Shown: positions 1 to 9,676 of the stretch, piece by piece
Layout of the letters: the number at the start of each line of letters is the position of its first letter
How positions within the stretch are numbered: the first letter of the stretch is position 1
Origin: Qipengyuania gelatinilytica
Lineage (GTDB): Bacteria > Pseudomonadota > Alphaproteobacteria > Sphingomonadales > Sphingomonadaceae
DNA length: 64,000 bases
Reading direction: 5' to 3'
NCBI RefSeq assembly: GCF_019711315.1
Contig: NZ_CP081294.1
Coordinates: 682,001-746,000 of the forward strand
The notes under the pieces: model-generated
The model's input: only the letters and a program-made list of their open reading frames with translations
Told to the model about the DNA's origin: nothing
Database searches by the model: none
Made by a program: the position numbers and the translations under genes

Positions 1-393
1 GAAGATCCCGGCGCCGTGAATGTAGGCAACCCGCACGTTGTTGCCTTCGTCGAGGACACCGATGCGGTGCCGCTCGACCGGCTCGGGCCGGAGATCGAGA
101 AAGACCCGCTGTTCCCCGAGCGGGTGAACGTCAATGTGGCAAGCGTGGAAAGCCGCAGCCGCATTCGCCTGCGCGTCTGGGAACGCGGCGCCGGCCTGAC
201 CCGCGCATGCGGCACGGGAGCCTGTGCGACTGCAGTGCACGCCATCCGCCGCAAGCTGGTCGATAGCCCGGTCACCGTCGCCCTGCCCGGCGGCGAGCTC
301 GAGATTGCCTGGCAGCAGGGTGGCACGATCCGCATGACCGGACCCGCGACCGAAGCGTTTCGCGGAACGTTCGACTGGGAAGATTACGCGTGA
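1..393 (+). CDS. dapF: Diaminopimelate epimerase, C-terminal part (cut by window edge)
   Basis: DapF interconverts LL- and meso-diaminopimelate for lysine and peptidoglycan synthesis. Only the last 130 codons are present, and the frame is open from base 1 (E-D-P-G-A-V-N-V-G-N-P-H), so the true start lies outside. The segment holds the conserved VNVGNPH strand and the RACGTGACAT motif, whose first Cys (codon 208-210) is the second of the two catalytic cysteines of the family. The stop overlaps the GTG start of the next gene (GTGA), so the two are probably translationally coupled. The identification is firm; the first catalytic Cys is not in the window. Confidence 0.95.
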   Translation, partial: EDPGAVNVGNPHVVAFVEDTDAVPLDRLGPEIEKDPLFPERVNVNVASVESRSRIRLRVWERGAGLTRACGTGACATAVHAIRRKLVDSPVTVALPGGELEIAWQQGGTIRMTGPATEAFRGTFDWEDYA

Positions 394-1565
394 ATGCGCC
401 TGAAATCGTCTCGCTCGGCTGCCGGTTGAACCTTTCCGAGAGCGAGCGCATGCGCGCAATGCTGGCGGGCGAGGACAACCTCGTCGTCGTCAACAGCTGC
501 GCCGTGACCAGCGAAGCGGTGCGCCAGACGCGGCAGGCGATCCGCAAGGCACGCAAGGCCAATCCCGATGCGCGCCTGCTCGTCACAGGTTGTGCAGCCG
601 ATATCGAACGAGACCAGCTAGCCGCCATGCCCGAAGTGGATGGCCTGATTGCCAATGAGGCCAAGCTCGACCCGCGCGCATGGAACGTGCCTGCCAGTGC
701 GCCGCCTGTGCCTGCCCTTCACACACGTGCCTTTGTCGCCGTGCAGAATGGCTGCGATCACGCCTGCACCTTCTGTGTCATCCCGCAGGGACGCGGGAAA
801 AGCCGGTCGCTGGGCGTTGCCGATGTGCTTGGCGAGGTCGAAACGCACCTCGAAGCCGGCGCGGGTGAAGTCGTCCTGACGGGCGTAGACGTCACGTCAT
901 GGGGCCACGATTTGCCCGGTGGCCCGACGCTCGGCGCCCTCGTTGGGGCTGTGCTCGACGCTTTCCCGGAGCTTTCGCGCATCCGCATGTCGTCGATCGA
1001 CGGGATCGAGGTCGACGATCAGTTGTTCGAGCTGTTCGCGAGCGAGCCGCGCGTGATGCCCCATATCCATCTGTCGCTTCAGCACGGCGACGACCTGATC
1101 CTGAAGCGCATGAAGCGCCGCCACCTCCGCGCCGATGCGGTGGATCTGGTCGCGCGCCTCAAGCGCCGCCGCCCCGACCTCGCCGTCGGCGCCGACCTTA
1201 TCGCCGGTTTCCCGACCGAGACCGAAGAGCACCACGCAGCCAATCTCTCGATCATCCGCGAGCTCGACATCGTTCACGGCCACATCTTCCCCTATTCGCC
1301 GCGCCCCGGCACGCCGGCTGCGCGTATGCCGCAGGTCGATCGCCAATCGGTAAAGCGCCGCGCTGGCGAACTTCGCACCGAAGTGGCCAAGCTGCGCGCA
1401 GATTGGCTGGCTACGCTGGTCGATAAGCCGCTTACGGTCCTCGCAGAAGCCGACGGAACCGGCTATTCGCCCGAATTCGCCCGCGTGAAACTGCCAGCTG
1501 GCACCAAGCGCGGCTCCATCGTCACCGTGACGCCCAAGACACTCGAGGACAATCTCCTGTCATGA
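390..1565 (+). CDS. mtaB: tRNA t6A37 methylthiotransferase MtaB (radical SAM)
   Basis: MtaB converts t6A37 of tRNA to ms2t6A using two [4Fe-4S] clusters. In this 391-aa protein the N-terminal MTTase domain has C11, C37 and C68, the radical-SAM triad is C122/C126/C129 (CDHACTFC), and a short TRAM-like domain ends the protein. The opening SLGCRLN is typical of the MtaB branch rather than MiaB. Start is GTG at 390 overlapping the dapF stop, and the gene overlaps ftsY by 4 nt, so it sits in a dapF-mtaB-ftsY-yciB run. It is slightly shorter than the roughly 430 aa usual in other bacteria. RimO or MiaB are less likely on the N-terminal motif. Confidence 0.9.
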   Translation: MNAPEIVSLGCRLNLSESERMRAMLAGEDNLVVVNSCAVTSEAVRQTRQAIRKARKANPDARLLVTGCAADIERDQLAAMPEVDGLIANEAKLDPRAWNVPASAPPVPALHTRAFVAVQNGCDHACTFCVIPQGRGKSRSLGVADVLGEVETHLEAGAGEVVLTGVDVTSWGHDLPGGPTLGALVGAVLDAFPELSRIRMSSIDGIEVDDQLFELFASEPRVMPHIHLSLQHGDDLILKRMKRRHLRADAVDLVARLKRRRPDLAVGADLIAGFPTETEEHHAANLSIIRELDIVHGHIFPYSPRPGTPAARMPQVDRQSVKRRAGELRTEVAKLRADWLATLVDKPLTVLAEADGTGYSPEFARVKLPAGTKRGSIVTVTPKTLEDNLLS

Positions 1566-2485
1566 GCAAACCCAGCTGGACCGAGCGCCTGTTCGGCGGC
1601 TTCAAGAAGACCTCCGATCGCCTGACCGAGAACCTCACCGAGGCGGTTACCAAGGCGAAGCTGGACGATGCGACGCTCGACGACGTCGAGGATGCGCTGA
1701 TCATGTCCGACCTCGGACCGAGCGCGGCTGCGCGCATCCGGGAGAAGCTGAAAGAGAAGCGTTTCGGCCTTGAGATCAGCGCCGACGAACTGAAGCAGGC
1801 AGTCGCCGACGAGATCGCGGCAATCCTGCGCCCGGTGGCCAAGCCGCTCGAAATCACCGCCTTCCCGCGCCCGCAGGTGCTGCTGGTGATCGGCGTCAAC
1901 GGCAGCGGCAAGACCACCACCATCGCCAAGCTCGCTCACCTCTTCGTGGAAGACGACTACAATGTCATGCTGGCGGCGGGCGACACATTCCGCGCCGCAG
2001 CCATTGGCCAGCTGCAGACCTGGGCCGACCGCGTGGGCGTTCCCATCGTGCGTGGACCCGAGGGCGGAGACCCGGCCTCCATCGTCTTCGACGCGGTCAA
2101 GAAAGGCACCGAGATCGGCACCGATGTCCTGATCGTCGACACCGCAGGCCGCCTTCAGAACAAGCGCGAGCTGATGGACGAGCTGGCCAAGATCCGCAAA
2201 GTCCTCGGCCGCCTCAATCCCGAAGCACCGCATGACGTGGTACTCGTGCTCGATGCGACCAACGGCCAGAATGCGCTGAGCCAGATCGACGTGTTCAAGG
2301 AAGTTGCGGGCGTTACCGGCCTCGTCATGACCAAGCTCGACGGCACGGCGCGCGGCGGCGTACTGGTGCAGGCGGCGGAGAAATACGGCCTGCCGATCCA
2401 TGCCATCGGAGTGGGCGAGAAGATCGACGATCTGCGCCCCTTCGATCCGGACCTGGTGGCGCGCGTGATTGCAGGAGTGGCGTAA
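1562..2485 (+). CDS. ftsY: Signal recognition particle receptor FtsY
   Basis: FtsY is the SRP receptor GTPase that docks ribosome-Ffh complexes at the membrane for co-translational insertion. The 307 residues show the NG domain: four-helix N domain (about 1-100), P-loop GVNGSGKTTT (111-120), DTFRAAA, DTAGR (193-197) and TKLDGTARGG (from 257). The long acidic A domain of E. coli FtsY is absent, as in many alphaproteobacteria; a short amphipathic N terminus may serve for membrane contact. ATG overlaps the mtaB stop (ATGA). The SRP RNA partner is also in this window, near 46.8 kb. Confidence 0.96.
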   Translation: MSKPSWTERLFGGFKKTSDRLTENLTEAVTKAKLDDATLDDVEDALIMSDLGPSAAARIREKLKEKRFGLEISADELKQAVADEIAAILRPVAKPLEITAFPRPQVLLVIGVNGSGKTTTIAKLAHLFVEDDYNVMLAAGDTFRAAAIGQLQTWADRVGVPIVRGPEGGDPASIVFDAVKKGTEIGTDVLIVDTAGRLQNKRELMDELAKIRKVLGRLNPEAPHDVVLVLDATNGQNALSQIDVFKEVAGVTGLVMTKLDGTARGGVLVQAAEKYGLPIHAIGVGEKIDDLRPFDPDLVARVIAGVA

Positions 2486-3120
2486 TGGCCGAGAACGGCG
2501 AAAAGAAACCCACCGGCTGGCTGCACACGCTGGTCGATTACGGCCCGCTGCTGGTCTTCCTCGGCGTTTACAAGTTCTCGCAGCCCGAGGGCGGAAGCGA
2601 GATCGCTGCGGTCATTGCCGGCACCGGAGCCTTCATGGTCGCCGCGATCCTCGCGCTTGCCTTCAGCAAGTGGAAATTCGGCAAGGTCAGCCCGATGCTG
2701 ATCCTCTCGACGACGCTGATCGTCGGTTTCGGGGCGCTGACGATCTGGCTGCAGGACGAAAGCTTCATCCAGTTCAAGCCGACGGCAATCTACCTGCTGT
2801 TCGGCGCGGTGCTGATCATCGGCTGGTTGCGCGACCGCGCATGGCTTCAGGTCCTGCTCGAAGCCGCATTCGAGGGCGTGACCCACGAGGGCTGGCTCAA
2901 GCTCTCGCGCAACTGGGGCTACTTCTTCATCTTCCTCGCCGGGCTCAACGAAGTCATGGTCCGCACGATGAGCTTCGAAAGCTGGCTCTGGGCGAAGCTG
3001 TGGGTGTTCCTGCCGCTGACCTTCCTCTTCACCTTCACGCAGATCCCTATGTTGCTGAAGCACGGCCTCTCGCTGGAGGACACGGACGAGGTGTTGAAGG
3101 ACGAACCCCCGACGGGTTGA
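2485..3120 (+). CDS. yciB: Inner membrane septation protein YciB/IspZ
   Basis: The protein has 211 aa and about five hydrophobic segments. It begins with a cytosolic stretch followed by the family hallmark DYGPLLVFLGVYKF. YciB family members are polytopic inner-membrane proteins tied to envelope integrity and division; no enzymatic activity is established. The A of its ATG is the last base of the ftsY stop (TAATG), so it is coupled to ftsY, an arrangement common in alphaproteobacteria. C-terminal residues are charged and cytosolic. The family assignment is confident, the molecular role is open. Confidence 0.9.
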   Translation: MAENGEKKPTGWLHTLVDYGPLLVFLGVYKFSQPEGGSEIAAVIAGTGAFMVAAILALAFSKWKFGKVSPMLILSTTLIVGFGALTIWLQDESFIQFKPTAIYLLFGAVLIIGWLRDRAWLQVLLEAAFEGVTHEGWLKLSRNWGYFFIFLAGLNEVMVRTMSFESWLWAKLWVFLPLTFLFTFTQIPMLLKHGLSLEDTDEVLKDEPPTG

Positions 3121-3151
3121 ACTTGCAAGGCGGCCCGCTAGTAAGCCGCCG

Positions 3152-3628
3152 ATGACTGATCAAATCGAACTACACTGGGCCACACAGGCCGATCATGCCA
3201 CGCTCGCCGACGTGATGTACGATGCCGTGCGCAACGGCCCCAGCCGCTACAGCGAGGCGCAGCGCGCCGCCTGGGTTCCCGAACGCCGCAGCGGCGATGT
3301 CTGGGACGAGCGCCTTGCCCGTCAGCATGTCATCCAGGCTCGAGATACGGAAGGCGAAACGCTCGGCTTCATGAGCCTCGATGCGGAGGGCTATATCGAC
3401 TTCGCTTATATCCGGCCCGCTGCGCAGGGGAGCGGCCTGTTCCGCCGCATGTTCGATGCGATCGAGCAGAAGGCCCGCGACAAGGGCGAGCAGCGCCTAT
3501 GGGTCCACGCCAGCCTGATGGCGCAACCTGCCTTCGCAAGGATGGGCTTCACCGTGGTGGAACAGCAGGTCGTCCACATCGGCGAGCAGAGCTTCGAGCG
3601 CGCCGAGATGGAGAAAGTGCTGGCCTGA
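3152..3628 (+). CDS. GNAT family N-acetyltransferase
   Basis: A 158-aa single-domain protein with the GNAT fold pattern: an N-terminal beta strand and helix, then DFAYIRPAAQGSGLFRRMFD. This matches the acetyl-CoA pyrophosphate-binding motif A (Q/R-x-x-G-x-G/A-type turn), followed by a helix and a C-terminal MGFTVVEQQ strand. The substrate cannot be read from sequence. It begins 31 nt after yciB on the same strand and ends 8 nt short of the convergent kup stop, so it may be the last gene of the preceding operon. Confidence 0.8.
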   Translation: MTDQIELHWATQADHATLADVMYDAVRNGPSRYSEAQRAAWVPERRSGDVWDERLARQHVIQARDTEGETLGFMSLDAEGYIDFAYIRPAAQGSGLFRRMFDAIEQKARDKGEQRLWVHASLMAQPAFARMGFTVVEQQVVHIGEQSFERAEMEKVLA

Positions 3629-3635
3629 GGCCCCG

Positions 3636-5573
3636 CTAGATCTCGACCTGGCTCCCCAGCTCCACCACACGGTTGGTCGGAAGCCTGAAGAAATCCATCG
3701 CCGTCGCCGCATTTCGGAGCATCCAGGCGAATATCTTCTCGCGCCAGATGGGCATGCCCGGCTTGTCGCTCGGCAGCAGCGTCTGGCGGCTGAGGAAGAA
3801 GCTGGTGTGCATCATGTCGAACTCGCCGCCACAGCGTTCCATTTGCTTCAGCCCCTGCGGCACGTTGGTTTCCTGCATGAAGCCATAGTGCAGCACGGCG
3901 CGGTAGAACCCGTCGCCGAGGTCGTGGATTTCGCAGCGCTCGTCCGCATCGACATAGGGCGCATCGGCGATCAGCACGGTCAGGATCACCACGCGCTCGT
4001 GCAGGACCTTGTTGTGCTTGATGTTATGCAGCAGCGCGCTGGGCACGCCAGCGGTCTGGCTGGCCATGAAGATGGCGGTGCCGGGAACGCGCGTGGCGGA
4101 ATTCTTGGCGCTCTTGGCGAAGATTTCGATCGGCAGCGCGGTCTCGTGCATGCGCTCGCGCATCAGCTTGCGCCCGCGCGCCCATGTCGTGAGCAGGGTG
4201 AAGGCGATGAGGCCCACGACCAGCGGGAACCAGCCGCCATCGGGCACCTTGAACAGGTTCGCGGCGAAATATGCCCCGTCGATGATCAGGAAGAAGATCA
4301 CTACAGGCGCCGCGTACCACCACTTCCACTTCCACACGCCGACGAACAATACGCCCATGAGCAGCGTGTCGATGGTGACCGCGCCGGTCACCGCGATGCC
4401 GTATGCTCCGGCGAGGTTAGACGAACTCTGGAAGGTCAGCACGAGGATGATCACGGCGATCATCAGCGCCCAATTCACGACCGGGATATATATCTGGCCC
4501 GCTTCGGTCTCGCTGGTGTGACGGATCGAGAGACGCGGCATGAAACCGAGCTGCATGGCCTGGTGGGTGATGCTGAAGGCGCCCGAGATCACCGCCTGGC
4601 TGGCGATGAACGTCGCCACGGTGGCAAGGATGACCAGCGGCAGGCGGTATTCCTCGCTCGCGAGCAAGAAGAAGGGGCTCTTTACGACCTCTACCGCCTG
4701 TTCGGGCGAAAGGCTGGCAATCATGGCGCCCTGCCCGAAATAGTTCAGCAGCAGGCACGGCATGACGAAACCGAACCACGAAAGGCGCATCGGGCCGCGG
4801 CCGAAATGGCCCATGTCGGAATAGAGCGCTTCGGAACCCGTCACGGCCAGCACCACGGCACCCATGGCGAGGAAAGCGACGAAACCGTCGGTGACGAAGA
4901 ACATCACCGCATAATAGGGGTTCAGCGCATGAAGGATTTCGGGATGCTGGACGATCTGGTTCAAACCCAGTGCCGCCAGCGTCGTGAACCAGACGATCAT
5001 CACCGGCGCGAACAGGGCGCCTACCTTGGCCGTCCCCCTGCTTTGCAGCACGAACAGGATGACCAGCAGCACCAGCGCGATCGGGATCACCATCGGATCG
5101 AGCGTGTGATTGACCACCGTCAGCCCTTCCACGGCCGACAGGACCGAGATGGCGGGCGTAATCATGCTGTCGCCGTAGAATAGCGATGTCGCAAACACAC
5201 CGAGCAAGACAATCAGCCAGCCCCATCGGGACTTGCCCATGTGACGGCTCAGCAAGGCAACGAGAGCAAGGCTGCCGCCCTGCCCCTTGTTGTCCGCGCG
5301 CATCAGGATGGTGACATACTGGAGGGCCACCACGATCACCATCGACCAGAAGATCAGGCTGACGACCCCGAACACGTGCAACTGGTCGATCGCGATATTC
5401 GATCCACCGGCAAAGGTTTCGCGGAATGCGTAAAGCGGGCTGGTCCCGATATCGCCGAAGACGATACCGATCGCGCCCACCGCAAGCGCGGCCCTCGACC
5501 CGCCATGGCCGTGGCCCGGAGCGTTTTCCCCGCCAGTCGAGGGCTGGGAGTTCGGCGTGGTCGCCTCGGTCAT
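3636..5573 (-). CDS. kup: Low-affinity potassium uptake protein Kup
   Basis: Kup imports K+ with H+ across the inner membrane. The 645-aa length, the [17 protein letters not shown] signature in the first transmembrane helix, and about 12 hydrophobic segments followed by a C-terminal cytosolic domain (about 470 to the end) match the Kup/HAK/KUP family. The N terminus carries a Gly/His-rich leader before TM1. It lies 114 bp downstream of ccmI on the same strand. That spacer contains an inverted repeat (5643-5650/5666-5673) without a T-run, so whether kup has its own promoter is unclear. Confidence 0.95.
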   Translation of the reverse strand: MTEATTPNSQPSTGGENAPGHGHGGSRAALAVGAIGIVFGDIGTSPLYAFRETFAGGSNIAIDQLHVFGVVSLIFWSMVIVVALQYVTILMRADNKGQGGSLALVALLSRHMGKSRWGWLIVLLGVFATSLFYGDSMITPAISVLSAVEGLTVVNHTLDPMVIPIALVLLVILFVLQSRGTAKVGALFAPVMIVWFTTLAALGLNQIVQHPEILHALNPYYAVMFFVTDGFVAFLAMGAVVLAVTGSEALYSDMGHFGRGPMRLSWFGFVMPCLLLNYFGQGAMIASLSPEQAVEVVKSPFFLLASEEYRLPLVILATVATFIASQAVISGAFSITHQAMQLGFMPRLSIRHTSETEAGQIYIPVVNWALMIAVIILVLTFQSSSNLAGAYGIAVTGAVTIDTLLMGVLFVGVWKWKWWYAAPVVIFFLIIDGAYFAANLFKVPDGGWFPLVVGLIAFTLLTTWARGRKLMRERMHETALPIEIFAKSAKNSATRVPGTAIFMASQTAGVPSALLHNIKHNKVLHERVVILTVLIADAPYVDADERCEIHDLGDGFYRAVLHYGFMQETNVPQGLKQMERCGGEFDMMHTSFFLSRQTLLPSDKPGMPIWREKIFAWMLRNAATAMDFFRLPTNRVVELGSQVEI

Positions 5574-5687
5574 ATGTGGGTGTTATCCTGCCGCATTGCG
5601 TCAAAAACCTTGCGTTTCCGGGGCTGATCCCCGTGCAAGGTCGCGGCGCTTAGCACCAAGGCGACAGCGCCGCAATATCTGCAAGGC

Positions 5688-6341
5688 TCACGGTTGGGGG
5701 GCCTCGTCGGCTGCGGGAGCGTCCATACCGAGCATTTGCTGCAGTCGCATCAGTCTCAATGCGAGCGTATTGCGCCACGGGGCATCCTCGGGCGCGGCTT
5801 CCAGCGCATCGCTCCAAAGCTCCACAGTCCTTCCGACCTGCTCCGCCCTCAACCACGATAGTCCGAGGAAGTAGCGCGCACCGCCGTTCGTCTCGTCGAG
5901 TGCCTGGGCCCTCTCGAAAGCCTTGAGCGCGGGCGGGGTCAAATTGCCCTCGGCATGTTCGACAAGTGCAATCGCAAGCGCGAGCCATGCCTCTGTATCT
6001 GCGGGATTTTCCTGAGTTGCGCTGCGATAGAAGCCAGCCGCCTGCATATAGTCGCCGCGGCGGGCGAAGCCATCTCCCGTGAGGATCCAGCGCGAAGGCA
6101 GCTGGCCCGCATTGAAGAAGTCGCGCCTCGAGCTGACGAGCAGTTCGCCATCCAGGCCCTGCTGCGCACGTGTCGTGCCAGGAGCGGATTGCATCTCGGG
6201 CGACCCCTGCAATGCGTAGCCGGACAGGCCGAACAGCAATGCAGCGCCAAGCAGGCTCCAGCCCGGGCGCTTGACCTTGAGCAGGAATACTGCGGCAAGG
6301 AAGCTCAGCGCAGCCAAGACGATGACGGCGATCCAGCTCAT
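5688..6341 (-). CDS. ccmI: Cytochrome c maturation TPR protein CcmI (short form)
   Basis: A 217-aa protein with two N-terminal transmembrane segments (about 1-21 and 29-46). These are followed by a periplasmic region with TPR-like repeats (AAGFYRSATQENPADTEA and the segment around NGGARYFLGLSWLRAEQVG). CcmI chaperones apocytochrome c to the CcmF/CcmH heme lyase. It is about half the length of Rhodobacter-type CcmI, lacking a large C-terminal periplasmic domain. ATG overlaps the ccmH stop (ATGA), and it is the last gene of the ccm run. CycH/NrfG is an alternative name for the same fold. Confidence 0.82.
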   Translation of the reverse strand: MSWIAVIVLAALSFLAAVFLLKVKRPGWSLLGAALLFGLSGYALQGSPEMQSAPGTTRAQQGLDGELLVSSRRDFFNAGQLPSRWILTGDGFARRGDYMQAAGFYRSATQENPADTEAWLALAIALVEHAEGNLTPPALKAFERAQALDETNGGARYFLGLSWLRAEQVGRTVELWSDALEAAPEDAPWRNTLALRLMRLQQMLGMDAPAADEAPQP

Positions 6342-6742
6342 GCGCGCCTCCGGAAGCGACGCCAGAACAGGAGGCCGGCAACAAGGACGAGAATCACCGG
6401 CACTGCAAACAGCGGCCAGGTCGTCGCGCTGAGGACAGGTTCATAGCTCACGTAATCGCCATAGCGTTCCACCAGCCAGGCGCGCACTTCCTCGGCGCTA
6501 TCACCCGCAGCGATGCGAATGCGGACCTGGTGGCGCATGTCGCCCGCCATCGCGGCGTCGCTATCTGCGATCGACTGCGACTGGCACTTCAGGCAGCGCA
6601 GCGTTTCCATCAATGCCTGCGCCTCGGCCTCAAGCACAGGATCTTCGAGCTGGCGATAGGCATAGGGTGCGGGCGGCACCGACTGCTGCGCAGCCACCGG
6701 CAGAGCGATCAGCACCGCTAGCAAGGCGAACAGCGCCCTCAA
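6338..6742 (-). CDS. ccmH: Cytochrome c maturation protein CcmH (CcmL/CycL type)
   Basis: A 134-aa thiol-reducing component of cytochrome c biogenesis. It has a signal peptide (ending VAAQ near residue 19), a periplasmic three-helix domain with the redox pair C50-L-K-C53 (RCLKCQSQSIADSDA), and a C-terminal transmembrane helix followed by Arg-rich residues. It reduces apocytochrome CXXCH cysteines together with CcmG. The start is TTG at 6742, overlapping the ccmG stop (TTGA); no better start is visible in frame. This position in the operon and the motif leave little doubt. Confidence 0.92.
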   Translation of the reverse strand: MRALFALLAVLIALPVAAQQSVPPAPYAYRQLEDPVLEAEAQALMETLRCLKCQSQSIADSDAAMAGDMRHQVRIRIAAGDSAEEVRAWLVERYGDYVSYEPVLSATTWPLFAVPVILVLVAGLLFWRRFRRRA

Positions 6743-7266
6743 GTTCCGGCTTTCCGGAGTTCTTCGAGCAGGATCGGGACATGCTCTTCGCGGATATCGC
6801 CGATATGCTGATAGCGGATGATGCCCTTGCCATCGATCACGAAGGTTTCGGGAACGCCCGAAGATCCGATGCCCAGCTGGACTTCGGACAGGTCGTCGCG
6901 CCCGATGCGCGTGTATGGATTACCATGCTGGCTCAGGAAGCGCATGACGTCGACCGGCTCGTCCTTGATGGCCACTCCAACGATCTCCACGCCCTGTTCC
7001 TTCAGGGCTTCGAGCTGTGGAGCCTCGGCAATGCAGGGCAGGCACCAGCTGGCCCAGATATTGAGCAGCTTGGGCGTGCCATCGTAGAAATCCCGGCTGT
7101 CGACACCGGGCCGATCGAGACTGGCGGGAGGCAGCGTGAAATAGGGCAATTCGCGCCCCACCATCCGGCTCTCCACGACATCGTCCTTCGGCTGCGTCAG
7201 CTGGTAAGCCGCAAGGCCAAGGAAGGCGGAAAACAGCAGCAGCGGAACCCACAGGCGCCAGCTCAT
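6739..7266 (-). CDS. ccmG: Periplasmic thioredoxin CcmG/DsbE
   Basis: The protein has 175 aa, an N-terminal membrane anchor (about 4-22) and a thioredoxin fold with active site W74-C75-L-P-C78. It keeps apocytochrome c or CcmH thiols reduced, with electrons from CcdA/DsbD. The chosen ATG at 7266 overlaps the ccmF stop (ATGA); the frame stays open upstream to 7422, but that part lies inside ccmF and lacks a membrane anchor. Conserved GVPETFVIDGKG loop (cis-Pro region) is present. Same-strand coupling on both sides. Confidence 0.94.
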   Translation of the reverse strand: MSWRLWVPLLLFSAFLGLAAYQLTQPKDDVVESRMVGRELPYFTLPPASLDRPGVDSRDFYDGTPKLLNIWASWCLPCIAEAPQLEALKEQGVEIVGVAIKDEPVDVMRFLSQHGNPYTRIGRDDLSEVQLGIGSSGVPETFVIDGKGIIRYQHIGDIREEHVPILLEELRKAGT

Positions 7267-9218
7267 GAAACCTTCTCCATTTCCAGGCGACGCGCCGCGC
7301 CCTTGCGTGCAGCCGTGCGACGCTTGAGATCGGTGCGAACTCGCCCGATCAGGGCGAGAACACCGCCAAGAGCCACGAGCAAGCCGCCATACCAGATCAG
7401 CGTCACGAGCGGCTTCCACCACAGCCTGACCTGCCAGCGCCCGTCATTGGAAGAGCTGCCGACCACCGCATAAAGCTGGCCGTTCCAGCGAGTGACCAGC
7501 ACGCTCTCGGTCGTCTGCTGCGCCGGCGCCCAGAAATTGCGCGATTGCGGAGCTATCTCGATCGGCTTCCCGCCGTCGTAACTTACCGCCATGCGCGCAG
7601 CCATGGCCGTCCAGTTCGGTCCGGCTACTGGCTCCACCGCTTGCAGCTCGACTGCCCACGGACCGACCGAAGTGCGCTCACCTTCAGCAAGGGCAGCAAG
7701 CCGTTCGGTCGAGAAGGCGCTTTCGCTGGCCATGCCGAGCAAGGCAACCGCAAGGCCGAAATGGGCCAGGACCATGCCCCACACGGCGATCGGCACGCGG
7801 CGAAGGCTGCGTCCCCTGAGCGGCAGGAAACTCGCCACGCCAAGCGCGATGGCGAAGGACAATCCCAGCAGCGGCAACAGCGCGACTTGCGAGACCACGC
7901 CGAAGATCACCAGCGCGACAAGGAGCAGCGCGACCGTAAGCGCCATTTCCTTCGAAACGCGGCTCCAGCTATCGCGCCGCCAGCGTAGCAGCGGGCCGAC
8001 CGCCATGACCGCCAGCATGGGGAAAACGAACACCGCGCTGACCGGATTGAAATAGGGCGGCCCCACCGAAACGCGCACGTCGAAGGCTTCGGTCAGCAAG
8101 GGATAAAGCGTTCCGAGCAAGACCACGGCAAGGATCGCGCTGAGCATCACGTTGTTGACGACGAGCGCACCCTCGCGGCTGGCGATCGAGAAACGCTCGC
8201 CCTCGCTGATGGTCCCTGCCCTCAGCGCGAACAGCAAGAGCGCGCCGCCGATGTAGAGGCCCAGCAGGACGAGGATGAAGCTGCCGCGTTCCGGATCTAC
8301 CGCGAAGGCATGCACGCTTGTCAGGATGCCCGAACGCACGAGGAATGTGCCCAGCATCGACATGGAGAATGCAACGACGCCCAGCATGATGGTCCAGACG
8401 CGCAGGGCATCGCGGCTCGCCAGGACGCTGGCCGAATGCAGCAGGGCAGTCGCGGCGAGCCACGGCATCAGCGAGGCGTTCTCCACCGGGTCCCAGAACC
8501 AATATCCGCCCCAGCCCAGCTCGTAATAGGCCCAATAGCTGCCCGCGGTGATGCCCAGCGTCAGGAAAACCCATGCGCCGAGAATCCACGGCCGCATCGC
8601 ACGGGCGAAATCGGGCGTCACATTGCGGGTTACCAGCGCGCCGACGGCAAAGCTGAAGGCCACCGAAAGCCCGACATATCCGAAGTAAAGCGTGGGTGGA
8701 TGCAGCGCGAGGCCGATATCCTGAAGCAGCGGATTGAGCCCCAGCCCTTCGAGGGCAGGCTCGGGCAAGCGCTCGAACGGGTTCGAACTGAGCAGGAGGA
8801 AAGCGTAGAAACCGAGCGCGACGAAGCCCTGTGCGGCCAAGGTCGCCTGCATGGTCTTTTCGGGCAGGCGGCGTTCGATGCCTGCGATCAGAGCGCCTGC
8901 CAGCGCCATGACGGTGACCCACAACAGCATCGAGCCTTCGTGGTTGCCCCATGCGCCCGAGAGCTTGAAAATCAGCGGCTTGGCCGTGTGCGAATTCATC
9001 GCCACCAGCTTGACCGACAGGTCGGTGATGGCGAAGACCCACAAGAGCATGGCGAAGGCAATCGCCACGAGCCCGCCCTGGAGGACGGCTGCCGGGCGCG
9101 TAAGGGCAGCGATATCGCTATTCTCGCCCGCCCTCAGGGCAGCAAGCCCACCGGCAAGCTGCAGCACCGCCAGTGCTGCCGCCAACCACAATGCTGCAAG
9201 ACCGATTTCAGCGATCAT
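7263..9218 (-). CDS. ccmF: Cytochrome c heme lyase subunit CcmF
   Basis: The 651-aa, multi-spanning inner-membrane protein attaches heme from holo-CcmE to apocytochrome c. The WWD-type tryptophan-rich motif (WGGYWFWDPVENASLMPW), the WGNHEGSMLLW loop and LHPPTLYFGYVG are all visible. The C-terminal third holds a periplasmic domain and a final transmembrane helix. It overlaps ccmE upstream and ccmG downstream by 4 nt each. Length and motif order are normal for the family. Confidence 0.97.
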   Translation of the reverse strand: MIAEIGLAALWLAAALAVLQLAGGLAALRAGENSDIAALTRPAAVLQGGLVAIAFAMLLWVFAITDLSVKLVAMNSHTAKPLIFKLSGAWGNHEGSMLLWVTVMALAGALIAGIERRLPEKTMQATLAAQGFVALGFYAFLLLSSNPFERLPEPALEGLGLNPLLQDIGLALHPPTLYFGYVGLSVAFSFAVGALVTRNVTPDFARAMRPWILGAWVFLTLGITAGSYWAYYELGWGGYWFWDPVENASLMPWLAATALLHSASVLASRDALRVWTIMLGVVAFSMSMLGTFLVRSGILTSVHAFAVDPERGSFILVLLGLYIGGALLLFALRAGTISEGERFSIASREGALVVNNVMLSAILAVVLLGTLYPLLTEAFDVRVSVGPPYFNPVSAVFVFPMLAVMAVGPLLRWRRDSWSRVSKEMALTVALLLVALVIFGVVSQVALLPLLGLSFAIALGVASFLPLRGRSLRRVPIAVWGMVLAHFGLAVALLGMASESAFSTERLAALAEGERTSVGPWAVELQAVEPVAGPNWTAMAARMAVSYDGGKPIEIAPQSRNFWAPAQQTTESVLVTRWNGQLYAVVGSSSNDGRWQVRLWWKPLVTLIWYGGLLVALGGVLALIGRVRTDLKRRTAARKGAARRLEMEKVS

Positions 9219-9676
9219 TCGAGACCTACGGTCGTCTCTTCCGCCATTTCGGCGGCCTGATGTTCGCTCATGTCCTGCAACTCACGCGGGACATAGTTCT
9301 CGTCATGCTTGGCAAGCAGTTTATCGGCTTCGAATGTGCCGTCCGCTGCCAGCCGCCCTTCGGCCACTACACCCGATCCTTCGACGAAAAGATCGGGCAG
9401 GATGCCTGCATAGCGCACCGGAATGGCCGAAGCTTCGCGACCGGTGACGGTAAAGGTCACCGTAATGCCGTCGGCCAGGGTTTCGAGCGATCCGGGGGCG
9501 ACCATGCCACCAAGACGGACCGCCTGCCCCACAGCGGGCGGATCGGCCTGCATCTGCTCCGGCAGATAGAAATAGCTTGCTTGGTTACGCAGTGCATAGA
9601 CCGCCAGCAGGGCCGCGCCGACAAGCGCGACGAGTGCCAGCAGCACGAGGACCAGGCGCTGGTGCTTCGCCTTCAT
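9215..9676 (-). CDS. ccmE: Heme chaperone CcmE
   Basis: CcmE binds heme covalently in the periplasm and passes it to CcmF. The 153-aa sequence has an N-terminal anchor (about 8-29), an OB-fold beta barrel, and the heme-binding histidine H124 in LLAKHDENYVP, followed by the conserved Tyr. The C-terminal tail is acidic (MAEETT). ATG at 9676 overlaps the ccmD stop, and its own stop overlaps ccmF. Normal length. Confidence 0.97.
   Translation of the reverse strand: MKAKHQRLVLVLLALVALVGAALLAVYALRNQASYFYLPEQMQADPPAVGQAVRLGGMVAPGSLETLADGITVTFTVTGREASAIPVRYAGILPDLFVEGSGVVAEGRLAADGTFEADKLLAKHDENYVPRELQDMSEHQAAEMAEETTVGLE

Noticed and set aside
3807..5183. 458-codon open frame opposite kup
   Set aside because: Composition (His/Asp/Arg/Gln) and lack of ribosome site point to a mirror of the Kup membrane protein.
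5643..5673. Inverted repeat GCGGCGCT/AGCGCCGC between ccmI and kup as a terminator
   Set aside because: The 8-bp stem has a 15-nt loop and no T-run on the minus strand; kept only as a note on kup.
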